Below, in pieces: positions 35,467 through 47,207 of a stretch of 64,000 nt of DNA. The notes below the pieces were generated by a model. The model did no database searches. It was given only the letters and a program-made list of their open reading frames with translations, and was not told the origin of the DNA. The position numbers and the translations under genes were made by a program. How positions within the stretch are numbered: position 1 is the stretch's first letter; every line of letters begins with the position of its first letter. The stretch comes from Syncephalastrum monosporum B8922 (lineage: Eukaryota > Mucoromycota > Mucoromycetes > Mucorales > Syncephalastraceae), in contig JNEN01001265.1 of the NCBI GenBank assembly GCA_000697355.1, forward strand, positions 124,001 to 188,000, read 5' to 3'.

Positions 35467-36390
35467 ATGCTCTCTCTGCGTAAAGCATTAAAGCTGAACA
35501 AGGCATCAGACAAAAAGGAGGCCAAGCGCCAACCTAAAGAACTCTCTACATCGAAGAAGGGCCACCATTCGCCGTCCCATTCACTGGCGTCGCTCTCAAG
35601 CACCTCGTCAAGTTCGGCTGGCCCACAGACGCCCACCACTCAAACACCCATATACGAGACTCGTGGTATCTTCCGAACATTGGAGCCTGTATGGTACTTC
35701 CATGCCTCTGTCGAGGATCCCAATGGCATATATAATGGTGCCGAAGAAGAGGATAATAGCGAGAAGTGGATTCGGTTCGGCCCCGAATGCCAAGATACCC
35801 TGGAGCGCGCTTACCGCCAGCACGCCAAGGGTTGTCGCCTCGGTGACCGTACCGTCCATTTCACATCACCCCAGCAACATACCCGGAATGCATCACAGCA
35901 ACATAGCCCGAACGGTGCTCGGCCGCGGCCCATGACCATGATGCTCAAGCCTGGTACAAGTTCTCCCGCGTTGCCGCTGCCCCCGAAACCGACCTCCGAG
36001 CTCATTTTGAACCGCAGCGTTCGGCGCACGGTTGCTCCCGTATGGTGGTTTGAGCAGGATGCGCCTGACGGGCAAAAGGGCATGTGTCGCTTCGACTACA
36101 AAAATCAAGCACGGCTCGAGGCTCTGTGCGACGATCGGTCTCAGTTCACCTTGACAGACGCTGCTTTCCCTACGCCATTTGCTGTTGTTCTGGATACGAC
36201 GAAGTCGCGCGATCAGAAGGAAGAATGCCGTGGGTTCATGCACCTGACCCTGCAACCCCAAATACCCGAGTATCATTACTTTGGCAAGGACCCGTATTAC
36301 GCCACATCGGATGAGGTCGACATGATGTATGGTGACGACCAGCAGGCAGACTATTATTATGAACCGCTTCGCAGGCGATTCTCTATTTAG
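35467..36390 (+). CDS. protein with two WWE-like domains
   Basis: Single-exon gene of 307 residues. The start ATG 35467 has a CACC context; the frame is open further upstream but runs into poly-A/poly-Lys sequence. Residues 1-60 are basic and Ser/Thr-rich. A first WWE-like module is at about 68-135 (LEPVWYFHASVEDPNGIYNG, EKWIRFGPECQDTLERAY) and a second at about 184-250 (RRTVAPVWWFEQDAPDG, CRFDYKNQARLEAL, PFAVVLD). The pattern of aromatic pair, then W/F-x-x-F/Y, then x-LE, resembles WWE modules, which bind ADP-ribose chains or act as protein-binding modules. It also resembles the N-terminal region of DDHD phospholipases. No catalytic domain follows; the tail is acidic and Tyr-rich. The function is unknown, and the WWE assignment is by pattern only. 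Confidence 0.75.
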   Translation: MLSLRKALKLNKASDKKEAKRQPKELSTSKKGHHSPSHSLASLSSTSSSSAGPQTPTTQTPIYETRGIFRTLEPVWYFHASVEDPNGIYNGAEEEDNSEKWIRFGPECQDTLERAYRQHAKGCRLGDRTVHFTSPQQHTRNASQQHSPNGARPRPMTMMLKPGTSSPALPLPPKPTSELILNRSVRRTVAPVWWFEQDAPDGQKGMCRFDYKNQARLEALCDDRSQFTLTDAAFPTPFAVVLDTTKSRDQKEECRGFMHLTLQPQIPEYHYFGKDPYYATSDEVDMMYGDDQQADYYYEPLRRRFSI

Positions 36391-36588
36391 AATAAGCCTA
36401 TCAACGACCCACATTGTTTTTCATCACTCTTAATACCATCTTTGTATATATCACATAATTTCCTTTCCTTTATTCATTAAAGCAGAACTGTATATTTTTC
36501 CACCACTCGAGTTCCACAGGATGTAATCACGATGACGATAACGCACGGACGGCGAAAATGACAGAAGATGGATGAAGAACAAAAATTG

Positions 36589-38447
36589 CTAATGTGCTGG
36601 TGTAACCTTGGCATGCTCGGCTCGGGTGGCCGCGTACACTTCGTCGAGTCGGGCTTTCAGACTCGATCGCTCTAAACGTTCTTGCCAACGTTTCCAGATA
36701 TCGCTTTCCAAAAATGGTCTGACCGTTGACTTCGTCGTTTCCATCGTTTCGCCACGAGGCGTAATCGTGTGAACCGTCAACGCGTCCTCTTTTACAGAGT
36801 GATCCTTGACGAAGCGCGCCATATTGGCAATGGCCTTTACCGAGCAACGCGTCGGTAGCATGATTTGAAACACGTGTGGCTGGTCCACATACAGCTCGAG
36901 TTGGACGGGCGTGGCTCGGTCCTTGTTGTTTTCTTGGCCGGGTTCTAATTGCGCCGAAGCCTGCAGTGCCAGGTACAGAGACTCGTCTCGGAGCCGTTCT
37001 GCCGTGCCGGTTTGCTGACAAGTCGAAAAAAATTGAAAAACATGTCAGCAAAGAGAAAGTAAAAATATAACACAATCTGGTTTTTTACTATTTTGGTAGT
37101 TTCTTACCACAAGCAGAGGCGGTAAACCCCGCAGCTGTTTTTTGTCAAAAACTGGGCTCACTAACGGGTGCTTGAGTACCCGATTGTCGCAGTAGAATTG
37201 GATGCGGTCTAGGTCCTTCTCGACTTCACCTTCCCACTTGTCATCCGAATTGATGCGTGGCAATTGGGTATAATCGAGCGCGGGCGAGTGGAGGTGTTTG
37301 AAGCCAGCTGACGGCAGATAATCCGTGGCTAAATTTTCGATGATAGACGGGAGTGAGTGGGTCAGGTCGACCCACGGTGATAAGAGGAAAGCACCGGCCG
37401 GTGGCGTGAGACCGGCATCGCGTATTGCGAGCAGCAGAGCACAGGATAATCCGCCGCCGGCCGAGTCGCCGCCCAAAACAATTCGCTCAGGGGCAATGCC
37501 TTCCTCCTGTGTCAGGTAGATATAGGCTGCTAGGGCGTCCTCTACTGCAGCTGGGAATGGGTGCTGGGGAGCCAGGCGGTAATTGACGGCAAATGTACTT
37601 GCGTCCGCCATCTAATTATGTAGCAGGATATTAGCTTTATTCTTTTAAGCTTACATTCTGTCAGCCGATTCTAAACTCTCTCTCGAAGTTCTTACCTTGG
37701 CGATCTTGGAGAGCAGGGGGCGGTACATTTTGTAGGAGCAAAGATAGTAGGCACCACCATGGAGGTAGAGCACCACAGGCTTCGTTGAGTCGATCTTATT
37801 CTGTCCCGCGTCGATCCATTCGCCCCGCATCTCGGAAACGCGTTCACGGTCGGCCCTCCAATCCCAGCCAATGGCCAGCATCTCCTGGCTCGTGAACTGC
37901 TTCTCTAGGTGCATCCCTGCCTTCTCCCTGTAATGTTGGGGCACCCATACTTTGGTGCGTTTGACGTCCGACGGAGCGGCTATACCGAGGGAGGTTGTTA
38001 ATGCTTGTACGTCCTCGACGGTCTTGTCTGACGACCGTTTTAGGAAATCGCGTACGACTGAGACGGCCAAGTCGAATGAGAGCGACCACGACCTGGCAGG
38101 TGGTCCTAAAATAACATTTTTTTACCCGTATCGGGGAACTTTTGTGAGATATATATCCAACGAGATGACTTTTTCTTTTTTGTTTTTTCTTTTTCTTTGA
38201 AACAACTCAGGCACATTAAATCGGATTTACCTTGTTTGTAGTGGCGATAGATGGTCGACGTCAACATCGGCATGGGAGGCAACAGGTGCACCCACATTTT
38301 GGGAGGTATGCCGGCTGCGTTCTCCTTTCTTCTCGTTGCCTGTGCTTTACGTAACGAAATTCGGTTACGCTCTCCGCCAGCTTTGGTGGAGAAGACTTTC
38401 TTCGAAAGAAATGGTGGCATATGGAAGGCTCTTTTGACCGACGGCAT
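36589..38447 (-). CDS. alpha/beta hydrolase, hormone-sensitive lipase (HSL) type
   Basis: Serine esterase or lipase of the alpha/beta-hydrolase-3 family. The start ATG 38447 gives a basic N-terminus (MPSVKRAFHMPPFLSKK). The oxyanion motif is VVLYLHGGAYYLCS. The nucleophile elbow is VLGGDSAGGGLSCALLLAI (Ser of GDSAG) and AVNYRLAPQHPFPAAVEDAL is the classic HSL segment. The catalytic His probably lies in LYVDQPHVFQIM in the last exon, with the Asp just before. The C-terminal extension after the His (about 90 residues) is longer than in bacterial HSL enzymes. Four exons are joined, with introns near 38110-38230, 37610-37690 and 37020-37105. Possible substrates are steryl esters or short-chain acyl esters, which cannot be told from sequence. 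Confidence 0.88.
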
Positions 38448-39472
38448 GACAAAGAAAGGAGAGGGAGAAAAAGAAAGAAAAAGTGAAAGTAAAGTCAAAG
38501 GTAAAGCAACTCGATAAAGAATGAAGGAAGTTTCCAAACTTGCACAAGCGTGCTGACAGAAATTAGTGGGGCGTGAAATGCGAAATTAAATTTGGCGACA
38601 TTTCCACGAAGAAACAACAACCGTGAAGCTGTGTAAGGGAAAGGAAGCAAAGCAGTCATGTATGCATATAGGTAAGACAACATTGGCGCTCAAAAGTTGT
38701 CCATCAAGCTTCGCGGTTTTTTTTCTTTAGGCTATGAGACGCGACTTGTATGTTTTTATTCATGCAGAGACACAGCGGCGGTGGATGATAGTCTGTGATA
38801 GCACGTGGTGTTCGGATGGCACGAGCTTGCATCATTGCTAGTTAAAAGGCGCGCTTCGACGGCTTCAGTTCATGGACACAGTACGTACAGTATGTTGGGG
38901 CTAGTTCTGTTGTGTAAGAGAGTACAGAAGCCTGCCCGCCCGTCCATAGACAGATAAAGCAAACGACGTCGCTAGCCAAGCTTCAATGCATGGTATCTAC
39001 GGCAAATAGAAGACCTTTATGCTGCTTTTCTTCTGAGAATCAAGCGGTCATTCTCCACAGTCAGCAAAAATCAGCATAACTTCTGTGAGGAACGGACGCA
39101 AACGCCAGCTTATAGACTACACGTTAGAAGAACCACGTCTTCCGATGCTTCTCATGGCAAAAAATCGACAAACTGGCAGCGCATAAAGAACCGGGACGCG
39201 TATCTTCGTATATTTGTTCCTAGCAGTGAAGCATCGCGACATGTTTGTCCTGTGTTGGTCGCCATTGCTCTGTTTAGATGGTGGCAAGATTCGACGGATC
39301 GTTCTCGCCGCGTAAGCTCATTTTGTATGTTGATAGGATGTCAACAGGGTTTGTTGACGTTAGGTACCTTTCAAAAAGAACCGATGGTATTATTTCCGGG
39401 GAGAAGCAAATAAGGTGATAAAGTAGTATAATAATGGAAGCCCGGTTTATGATGTGAACCCCACTTGACACC
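38448..39472. other. intergenic, divergent promoters
   Basis: About 1 kb between the hydrolase and the His-rich protein gene. No gene or RNA is seen. Confidence 0.5.
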
Positions 39473-40625
39473 ATGCGGTCCGACCTTAGTGAAGCTTCCT
39501 GGTCGGATATCAGTGATCCCACCACGGACGACGAACTGTCCAGAGTAAGTATACCACGGCCATACTGAGCAGATGGTGATCCACATATTCCATCTCATTC
39601 ATTCTGTTCTGTTACATGCTATGTAGCCGCAAGGCAGCAGGCACGGCTCGGACAGCGAGTGGGTGAACATCAACAGCATGCCTCAACACGAGGACAGATT
39701 TTATGACCACAAAGAGCGCAAACATAAGCAACAGAAGGAAGAGGACAGACATGCCCAGCCTAGCAGTAAAGAGGGTGATCCTTTGATGTCATTCAGTAGC
39801 CACCACGACAAGCATAGAGACGACACGTCTTCCAGTGACCATCATGATAAGCAGTCTTCTAGCCATGACAAACACAAAGATGAATCAGGATCACACGACA
39901 AGCACCAAGACCAGTCAAGCCATGACAAGCCTAAAGACGAAGCCAGTCATGGCAAGCACAAGGATGATTCGCATCACGACAAGCACAAAGACGAGTCGAG
40001 CCACGACAAGCATGAAGAGTCTAGTCACAACAGCCAAGAAGACACCTCGAGTCATAACAAGCACAAGGAGGAATCTAGCCATGATAAGCATGAAAGCTCA
40101 TCCTCGGAGCATCATCGTGACGGCGAACAAAAGGACGCTAAGCACGATGAGCGCAAAGGCGAACATCTACCTGACGAGTCTCGTCAAAACGACGCTGTTC
40201 TGCTGGACCGGCCGAAAGAAGACCTATCATCCTCCATCTCCTCACTTGAATCTCTCTCTGACGGGGTACTTTCAACAGCTAGCACGCCCGAACTCATCGA
40301 TCCCACTTCTGCCCTCGAACCGCATCAAGAGACAAATGGGCCTGCCGAAGCGCTTCCAGCGGCTTGGTCCGACTACATGCGCCTGATATCCTCGTCCTCT
40401 GTCAATATCGGGGAACCGACCGTAGTCGTCTCGACCGTGTACGCCGTTAACACTCTGCCGGGTACGTATCCCAACATTGACTACAACGCCCTCGATTATG
40501 GCAACATTGGCCAGATCGGTGTCTTCACCGATGCGGGCGCGCGCACGAACTTCATTGATCCCTCTGCCTTTGTCGCTTCACTTGTGCTTTCTCTCTTGTT
40601 TGGTTACGTATTCGGTCGGGAATAA
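39473..40625 (+). CDS. His-rich tail-anchored protein with LIR-like motifs
   Basis: Two exons (39473-39544, 39627-40625) give 356 residues. The N-terminus carries two Trp-x-x-Ile motifs in acidic/Ser contexts: SEASWSDISD (Trp10) and GSDSEWVNIN (Trp36). They lie on either side of the intron and fit the LC3/Atg8-interacting (LIR) pattern. Residues about 45-200 are a degenerate DKHK/SSHDKH repeat, rich in His, Asp, Lys and Ser, probably disordered and able to bind metal ions. After a Ser/Glu linker a conserved-looking domain appears (AAWSDYMRLISSSSVNIGEP, NTLPGTYPNIDYNALDYGN). The protein ends with one hydrophobic helix and a three-residue tail (FVASLVLSLLFGYVFGRE), as in tail-anchored proteins. 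No family is recognised. A role as organelle autophagy receptor is inferred only from this layout. It is 28 bp from the convergent proteasome gene. Confidence 0.8.
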
Positions 40626-40652
40626 AACATATTCTTTTTTTTTTGCTTTTTT

Positions 40653-41744
<1,092 letters not shown>

Positions 41745-41921
41745 TTACGCCAAAATGTTCGCTGTCGGGACTTGGAACGCGTCACGCCTGTGCTCACTCG
41801 ATCACTTATGCTCCTTTTTACGTCTAAATTCAATACTGGCTATTCATTTTATAGTGTACGCTATATCTATACCGCCCTTTCTATTATCATATCATATCGT
41901 CTAAGTGATCGGTAAGGTGTA

Positions 41922-44343
41922 CTAAGGAGAGCCATTGGCTGCTGCAGTGCGAGCGATTTTGGCTTGCAGTAGCTGTATCATCTCGTCAATGGTTTCCACC
42001 GTGACACGGCGGTCGCCGCCCTGCTCCTTCATCCGCTTCGCCTTGTCAAGTGCCGTCAAGCCCCACCGGTCCTGCAGGGTAGCGTTGACAGAGGTACCCA
42101 ACAGTACCTTGAAGGCAGCCATACGACCATGCAGAATGGCTACATCCAAAGCACGGCGTCCCTCGCCCGGCTCGCTCCAGTCCACAGGCCAGCCTGCCTC
42201 GAGCGCAATCTTCATGAACTTGACGTGGTTCTCGCGCACTGCCTTGAGCCACAAAGGTCCAAAGTCTTCGCGCTCGCTTTCCGCCAGATGAGCACCTGCA
42301 GAGCGAAGCACCTGGACGGCCTCGCTGCGCATCTCGGTTGCAGCCAGGTACAAAGGGGTATGACCCGCTCGGTCACGCACGTGGATAGCCGCACCGTGCA
42401 AGAGAAGATATTCAATCACAGATGTGTGTCCTTCACGACACGCTACATGGAGCGGGCTGCGTCCCTCGTAATCGACGCAGTTGAGATTGATCAGCTCACC
42501 CAAATTGCCGTAGAGACGCTCGATACCGTTCAGATCGCCCACCGCGGCGGCCGAGCACAGGAGAAGGGGCGCCAGCGCCTTTTCTGTGAGGAGCTGCTCT
42601 TCAAACGAGAGCGTGCCTTCGTCGCGCTGCGTCTCGGCCAAGTTGAGCACCAGGTCAATCAAGACATGAGCCGAGGAACGGGTGGAAGGCATACTGAACC
42701 GTTGCTGAGGTGCACGCACGGTTAGCTCGCCTCGTAGATTCTTGCTCATCAAGAGACGGACTTCTTCCAGAGGTAAGTTTCGGCCCAGGAGGTATGAAAG
42801 CTTGGTCAGCGCACATTCGGGCGTCATGTCAGCGCCTGCGACCACGCCAATCTTGGCAAGCTGTCGGCCGGTTGCATACGCATCCGTCACTAAGCCCTTG
42901 CGGCATTGTGTGCAGTTGACAATGACAACACCACGGTCGCATGCTTCCTTGAGCGCCTCGAGAAGGTCAGGGCGTGCAGGCGCGTTGCCAGCGCCGTAGG
43001 TTTCAAGTACAACACCTTGAATGGGCGCTGCCAGGAATGTGCGCACTGTGGACACGTTGATGCCAGGAAATAGCCGTAAAGATGCCACGTTCCGGTTGAG
43101 ACACTTGTGTGCCTGGAATTTGGCTATCTGAGTGGGACGCAGCACCAGCGGCCATTTGACATCTTTACATACGTCAGTTAAGACAATGAGCGAAGTATCC
43201 ATTTTTACATACTGATATCAATGCCGAGGTCCACGAGGGAAGGTAGGTTGGGGGAATCGAAAGCATCAAAATCAACAGCGCTGATTTTACTGGTACGGTT
43301 GCCACGGTAAAGTTTCTGGCCGAAATAGAGTGACACCTCAGGAATAACAAAATGACCTGCGACGGTAAGGGCTCCTAGCAGATTTTCGACGGCATCGTTT
43401 CGCACTTCTGTAAGTGGAACCTGAGAACCTGTGATGATCACTGTTTTGCTAATTCATGTTAGAAAGACAAACAAGTGCTTCGAAGAACGTTTGCTCTTAC
43501 CCAAGATCCTGCAGCATGAAACTTAAAGCACTCGCGGTATATGCCATCGTGTCGGTACCGTGAAGCACGATAAACGCATCGAACAGCTGATAGTTGGCCT
43601 CGATATCGCTCGCAATTCTCACCCAATCTGTCCATGGAAAGATAAGTTTTTACGAATTGAGGCGGATTCGAGTGATTTTACCGTCCATAGTCATATTGCA
43701 AGAGTCCAGCAAAGGGTCGTACTCGAGGATGGAGTATCTGCAGGAAAACATGAGCTATGTCATTTTAATGTTTGCATCCTTTACTTACCTGATGCGTTTC
43801 TCATACAGACTGACCGGTGTGACTAAGCTCGGCAAGCGGTAAGTCTCGATTGTACGCGCATCATCTTGCTTCACGACGCGGACTGTGTTGCGGAACCCTC
43901 CGGAGATGGTTGTCGTCTCGGGTTGGTCCAAGCTGTCGAGCGAAGACTGGGAAGGGGTACGAGAATATGCACGGACTTCTTGCGGATCGTGAAATCGTTG
44001 AATTTGGGCCAAAGTTTGCGCAAGGTAATTTGGCAGCTGTGTACGATCATCTCAGCGTTTCAGACTTGATTTGTCGCATCTGGACTTACGGGTATATAGC
44101 CATGCTCTGTCGTATGCTTCATGCCGATCGTACCTCCGGTATAAATGACCAAGACCCGTGAGAAGTCTAAAGAAAAACGAAAAAGACTAGGTTGAGTACC
44201 TTTCGTCTTCTTGGCGTGGTTGTTGTCGTACCAGGAGCCAACATGTCGTTGCGATCAGCGCTGAGCTGATGCTCGACAGCGAGATTGTCGTAGACATGGT
44301 TGCCTTGCGACTCCTCGTGGTGCTCAATTGCGGTGGGCTCCAT
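41922..44343 (-). CDS. cytosolic L-asparaginase with C-terminal ankyrin repeats
   Basis: Type I-like asparaginase fused to ankyrin repeats, the layout of mammalian ASPG. It hydrolyses asparagine to aspartate and ammonia. The start ATG 44343 gives MEPTAIEHHEESQ. The first catalytic motif follows an intron (RVLVIYTGGTIGMKH, with the Thr nucleophile in TGGT). The second motif is HGTDTMAYTASAL, then VIITGSQVPLTEVRND. The substrate loop and C-lobe follow (GVVLETYGAGNAP, VIVNCTQCRKGLV, GADMTPECALTKLSYLLG). Ankyrin repeats begin around NCVDYEGRSPLHVACREGHT and continue with RDRAGHTPLYLAA and GRRALDVAILHGRMAAFKVLLG, about four to five units. Six or so short introns lie in the N-terminal half. The C-terminus is TAAANGSP. 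All catalytic residues are present, so it should be active. Confidence 0.9.
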
Positions 44344-45013
44344 TGACGGCAAAAGTAAACAAAAGAGGGGAAGAGTTTGCCTGCAAGTAGCTGCAGGTTT
44401 GACAACTCTTCAAAACGTCTGAGCGTCGGCGTTTGCAAGGTTCTCACGAAGATTCACACTCCCAGCCTATCGCAGAGCCTCGCTTCACCCCAATCAGAAA
44501 ATATCGACCAATGCCGAAGTCTCATCTATTGGGTTATTGCCACTATTCCAACTCATTGAAGAACCTCTCTTCGCTGTAAGAGCTGAGTCAGTAGATATTG
44601 ATGTGTGGGTATACCATATCTGCCTTCTCTTATGTCACAGCATTGTGATGAGACCAAATAATGCGCACCCACTGCTTGCAGTGCGTAGCCACAAGCCAAG
44701 GTGTTGTATGTTCTTACATACGTAAAGAGCCAGCAGTTGATGTTGCTGCAGCAGGCGCTCGGAACTTTTCTTTCACGCTAATTCTCCATGCGCATCCATA
44801 GAACCAAGACTTCGGTAACCCATAATATAATGCGCCAGTGTGATTACCCTGTGCAGACGACCTTCGAATATCACTTCACTCTCGATTGGCTTGTCAGTTG
44901 ACACAGATGTCTTCCTGTTCATGTGTGGTAATAGTGTGAAATTTATGACAAATTTACATGAGTGGCGCGCATAAATATCAAGTGCAACATGAAAGATGAG
45001 TGGTTGTGCTGTC
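44344..45013. other. intergenic, asparaginase promoter
   Basis: 670 bp between the asparaginase start and the stop of the DDT gene upstream on the same strand. No gene is seen. Confidence 0.4.
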
Positions 45014-47207
45014 TTAGCCCAGCACGGTAGTATTCTCTGCTTCGCTATGCAAGGCCTTCTCGCCATTTTCGCTGATATCAGTGCCTCCATTTTGACAGAA
45101 CACTTGTAGAAGGAGGTGGTGCACATAGCTGTGAAGAACAGAAGGTGCATCGCTGGCCGCGATCACGGCATCCAGGTCCTCCATAAACAGCTGGAAGCCG
45201 GACGAGCGCCGGTTGGTGGAGTGATACCGGTCGAGCAGAAGTTTGGTTTTGAGGGGCATGAGGTCAACTTCGCCTACTCTGCTTTCTTCACTCTTTGCAT
45301 ATTCGTCCAGCGTGATAAGCAAAATGCGAAGCGTATTCTGCATGAATGGCGAGTCGAGATCTACACAACTGGTAAGTTATCTACATTGTAAAAAAGCAGC
45401 AGAGACGTACCGCGTTCTACACCATTGCCTTCGAAACAAATGCTTTCTTGTAAAGTGGATGCGTTCTTATCGCCTCGCCTGGCCCATACGGCTTCGCTTT
45501 CATCTAAAAGGGACACCCAGCCATGCATTTTGACAATGCGCTCATATTCTGTTGCATTCTTCCGCAAGATACCCCGCAGATCAGCCAGACGAGTAATCTC
45601 TGGTGAAGGCTCATTTACGCGGCGCTTTCGTTCCTCTCTCGGGAGTGTTTGTGGTTGCTCGATGGACTCGATACGCTCGCCAATAAGCTCAAATACGCGT
45701 GTTTTGAGCCACCGTGCCTATTCAACACGATTTCATATCCTTGGTCAGATTACGGAGCACTCTATCACATCCAAACCAATTACCTTCTCAACCATGGCTT
45801 GTTGCTCCTTCTCTTTCTCTTCTTTCTCTTCTTGACGCTTAATCTGCTCCAAAGCGATCTTTACTTGTCGTTCCTCATCTATCTTTCGCCGCTTCGCTAC
45901 TTCTTCAGACTGGATATACTTGTAAGACAAAGAGATCTTTCATAGCAAGTAACTTACTTTAGCTTGAAGACGTCCACTGCGTTTACGAGGCATCTCTTCC
46001 AGTTCGCGGGCCCGTTTCTCTCTCTCCTCCTTCTTTCGCTCTGCTTCCTCTCTTTTGATTCTTTCCTCCTCCTCACGCTCCATTTGAGAAACGACTTGGT
46101 TGGCGAGTTGGCGCAACGTTAACAGAAGCGCCTCTTCGGAAGGCTTGTTCAATTTGAGTTTGGAGATGCATGTGCGCCAATCAGACTCGGTTCGGCAGAC
46201 GAGCTCAAAGGTGTATTCGGTCTTCTGTAGTTCTTGCTCACCCTTTTTGGTGCAAATGCTGATGGGGATCTCCCGATAGAGCCGCGTACCTATTTTAAAT
46301 CAGTAAAGGATACAGCCTTTTATGGATGGTGAAGTATACCTCCAAAGCAATAGTAGGTCCAGCCGTCACTATCTGTCCCGATAGGTTCGTTGCGCTGGTG
46401 TACATGTGATCAGATTCCTGTTTACTATGTAATATAAAGTGAACTTACGAGTGTTTTGATCGGGATATCAGTGAACCATTCCGATATGTGGTCCTGGCAT
46501 TGGTTGATAAGTGCATTCAGAACATGGATACGGCCCAGTATATCGAGTTGCCAGAATCTCCACGGTCCTCGTTTAGGTTCTTGGACAGGGTAATCAATCT
46601 GAAGTAGGTAGTCATGCAGGTCTTTGTGAATGGTTTCCTTCCTGTGGAAACATCAGGTCGTAAGCAACGTGATTTGATCCGCTAGTAGGCTTACGTTGTC
46701 GACGCGCTGTAGAGCTTTTGGAGCAGGATAACAAGGATATCAAGCACGACGTCGGTAGCCTTTGGATCACGCTCTCGAATGCCGATCTCCAAGTCGTCAA
46801 AAGTGAAGGTAGGGAAATTGAGGGAAAAGCGAAACGCCCAGAGGAACTGGAAGACAGCAAGGAATTTCCACGAAGCGTTCAGTTTTTGAGCTGTGGTACA
46901 GTGCGTGAAGAATAACTGAATAAGTAGCGGAAAACAGCATAATAAAGTCTGTACCTTCGTTTTTGGGGTTGATCTCCGTTATACGGCTCTTCTTCTTGTC
47001 ATTGACAGCTGCCTTTGCGGATTCTTTCTTGTTCTCCTTGGATGCACCTAAATCGGATTTGGCACGCTTCGGAGCAGTATTCTTTTTGGCAGTAGATGAG
47101 GCGATCTCCTTGGCCTTTGCGTTTGCCTTCTGAGGGGCTTTCTTAGAGTTGCCTCTGGATGCACTGGCATCCGTGAGCTTGGACTTTGCAGTGCTGCGAC
47201 TGGGCAT
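45014..47207 (-). CDS. DDT-domain chromatin protein, CECR2-like
   Basis: Probable subunit or partner of an ISWI/SNF2-type chromatin remodeller. The start ATG 47207 gives MPSRSTAKSKLTDASA, with a Lys/Ala-rich basic N-terminus of about 85 residues. The DDT domain follows: WKFLAVFQFLWAFRFSLNFP, TFTFDDLEIGIRERDPKATD. The next exons match the CECR2 region after DDT: PVQEPKRGPWRFWQLDILGR, NEPIGTDSDGWTYYCFGGTRLYRE. A strongly charged coiled-coil follows (EREEEERIKREEAERKKEER), then RSGRLQAK, a second coiled coil and WLKTRVFELIGERIES. The C-terminal part is helical and ends SEAENTTVLG. Unlike CECR2, no bromodomain is present. Eight or so exons, about 600 residues; internal junctions are approximate. 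The CECR2 relationship rests on the DDT plus GTRLYRE motif order. Confidence 0.8.

Noticed and set aside
39690..40110. CRISPR-like regular repeats
   Set aside because: The repeats are protein-coding, imperfect and of variable spacing inside a eukaryotic gene.
39835..40386. Thr/Lys/Met-rich frame overlapping the His-rich gene
   Set aside because: A shifted reading of the DKH repeat; the His-rich frame has an in-frame upstream exon and a membrane anchor.
44773..45150. Minus-strand 125-codon frame with MHLLFFTAM start
   Set aside because: Overlaps the last exon of the DDT protein in another frame; no domain.
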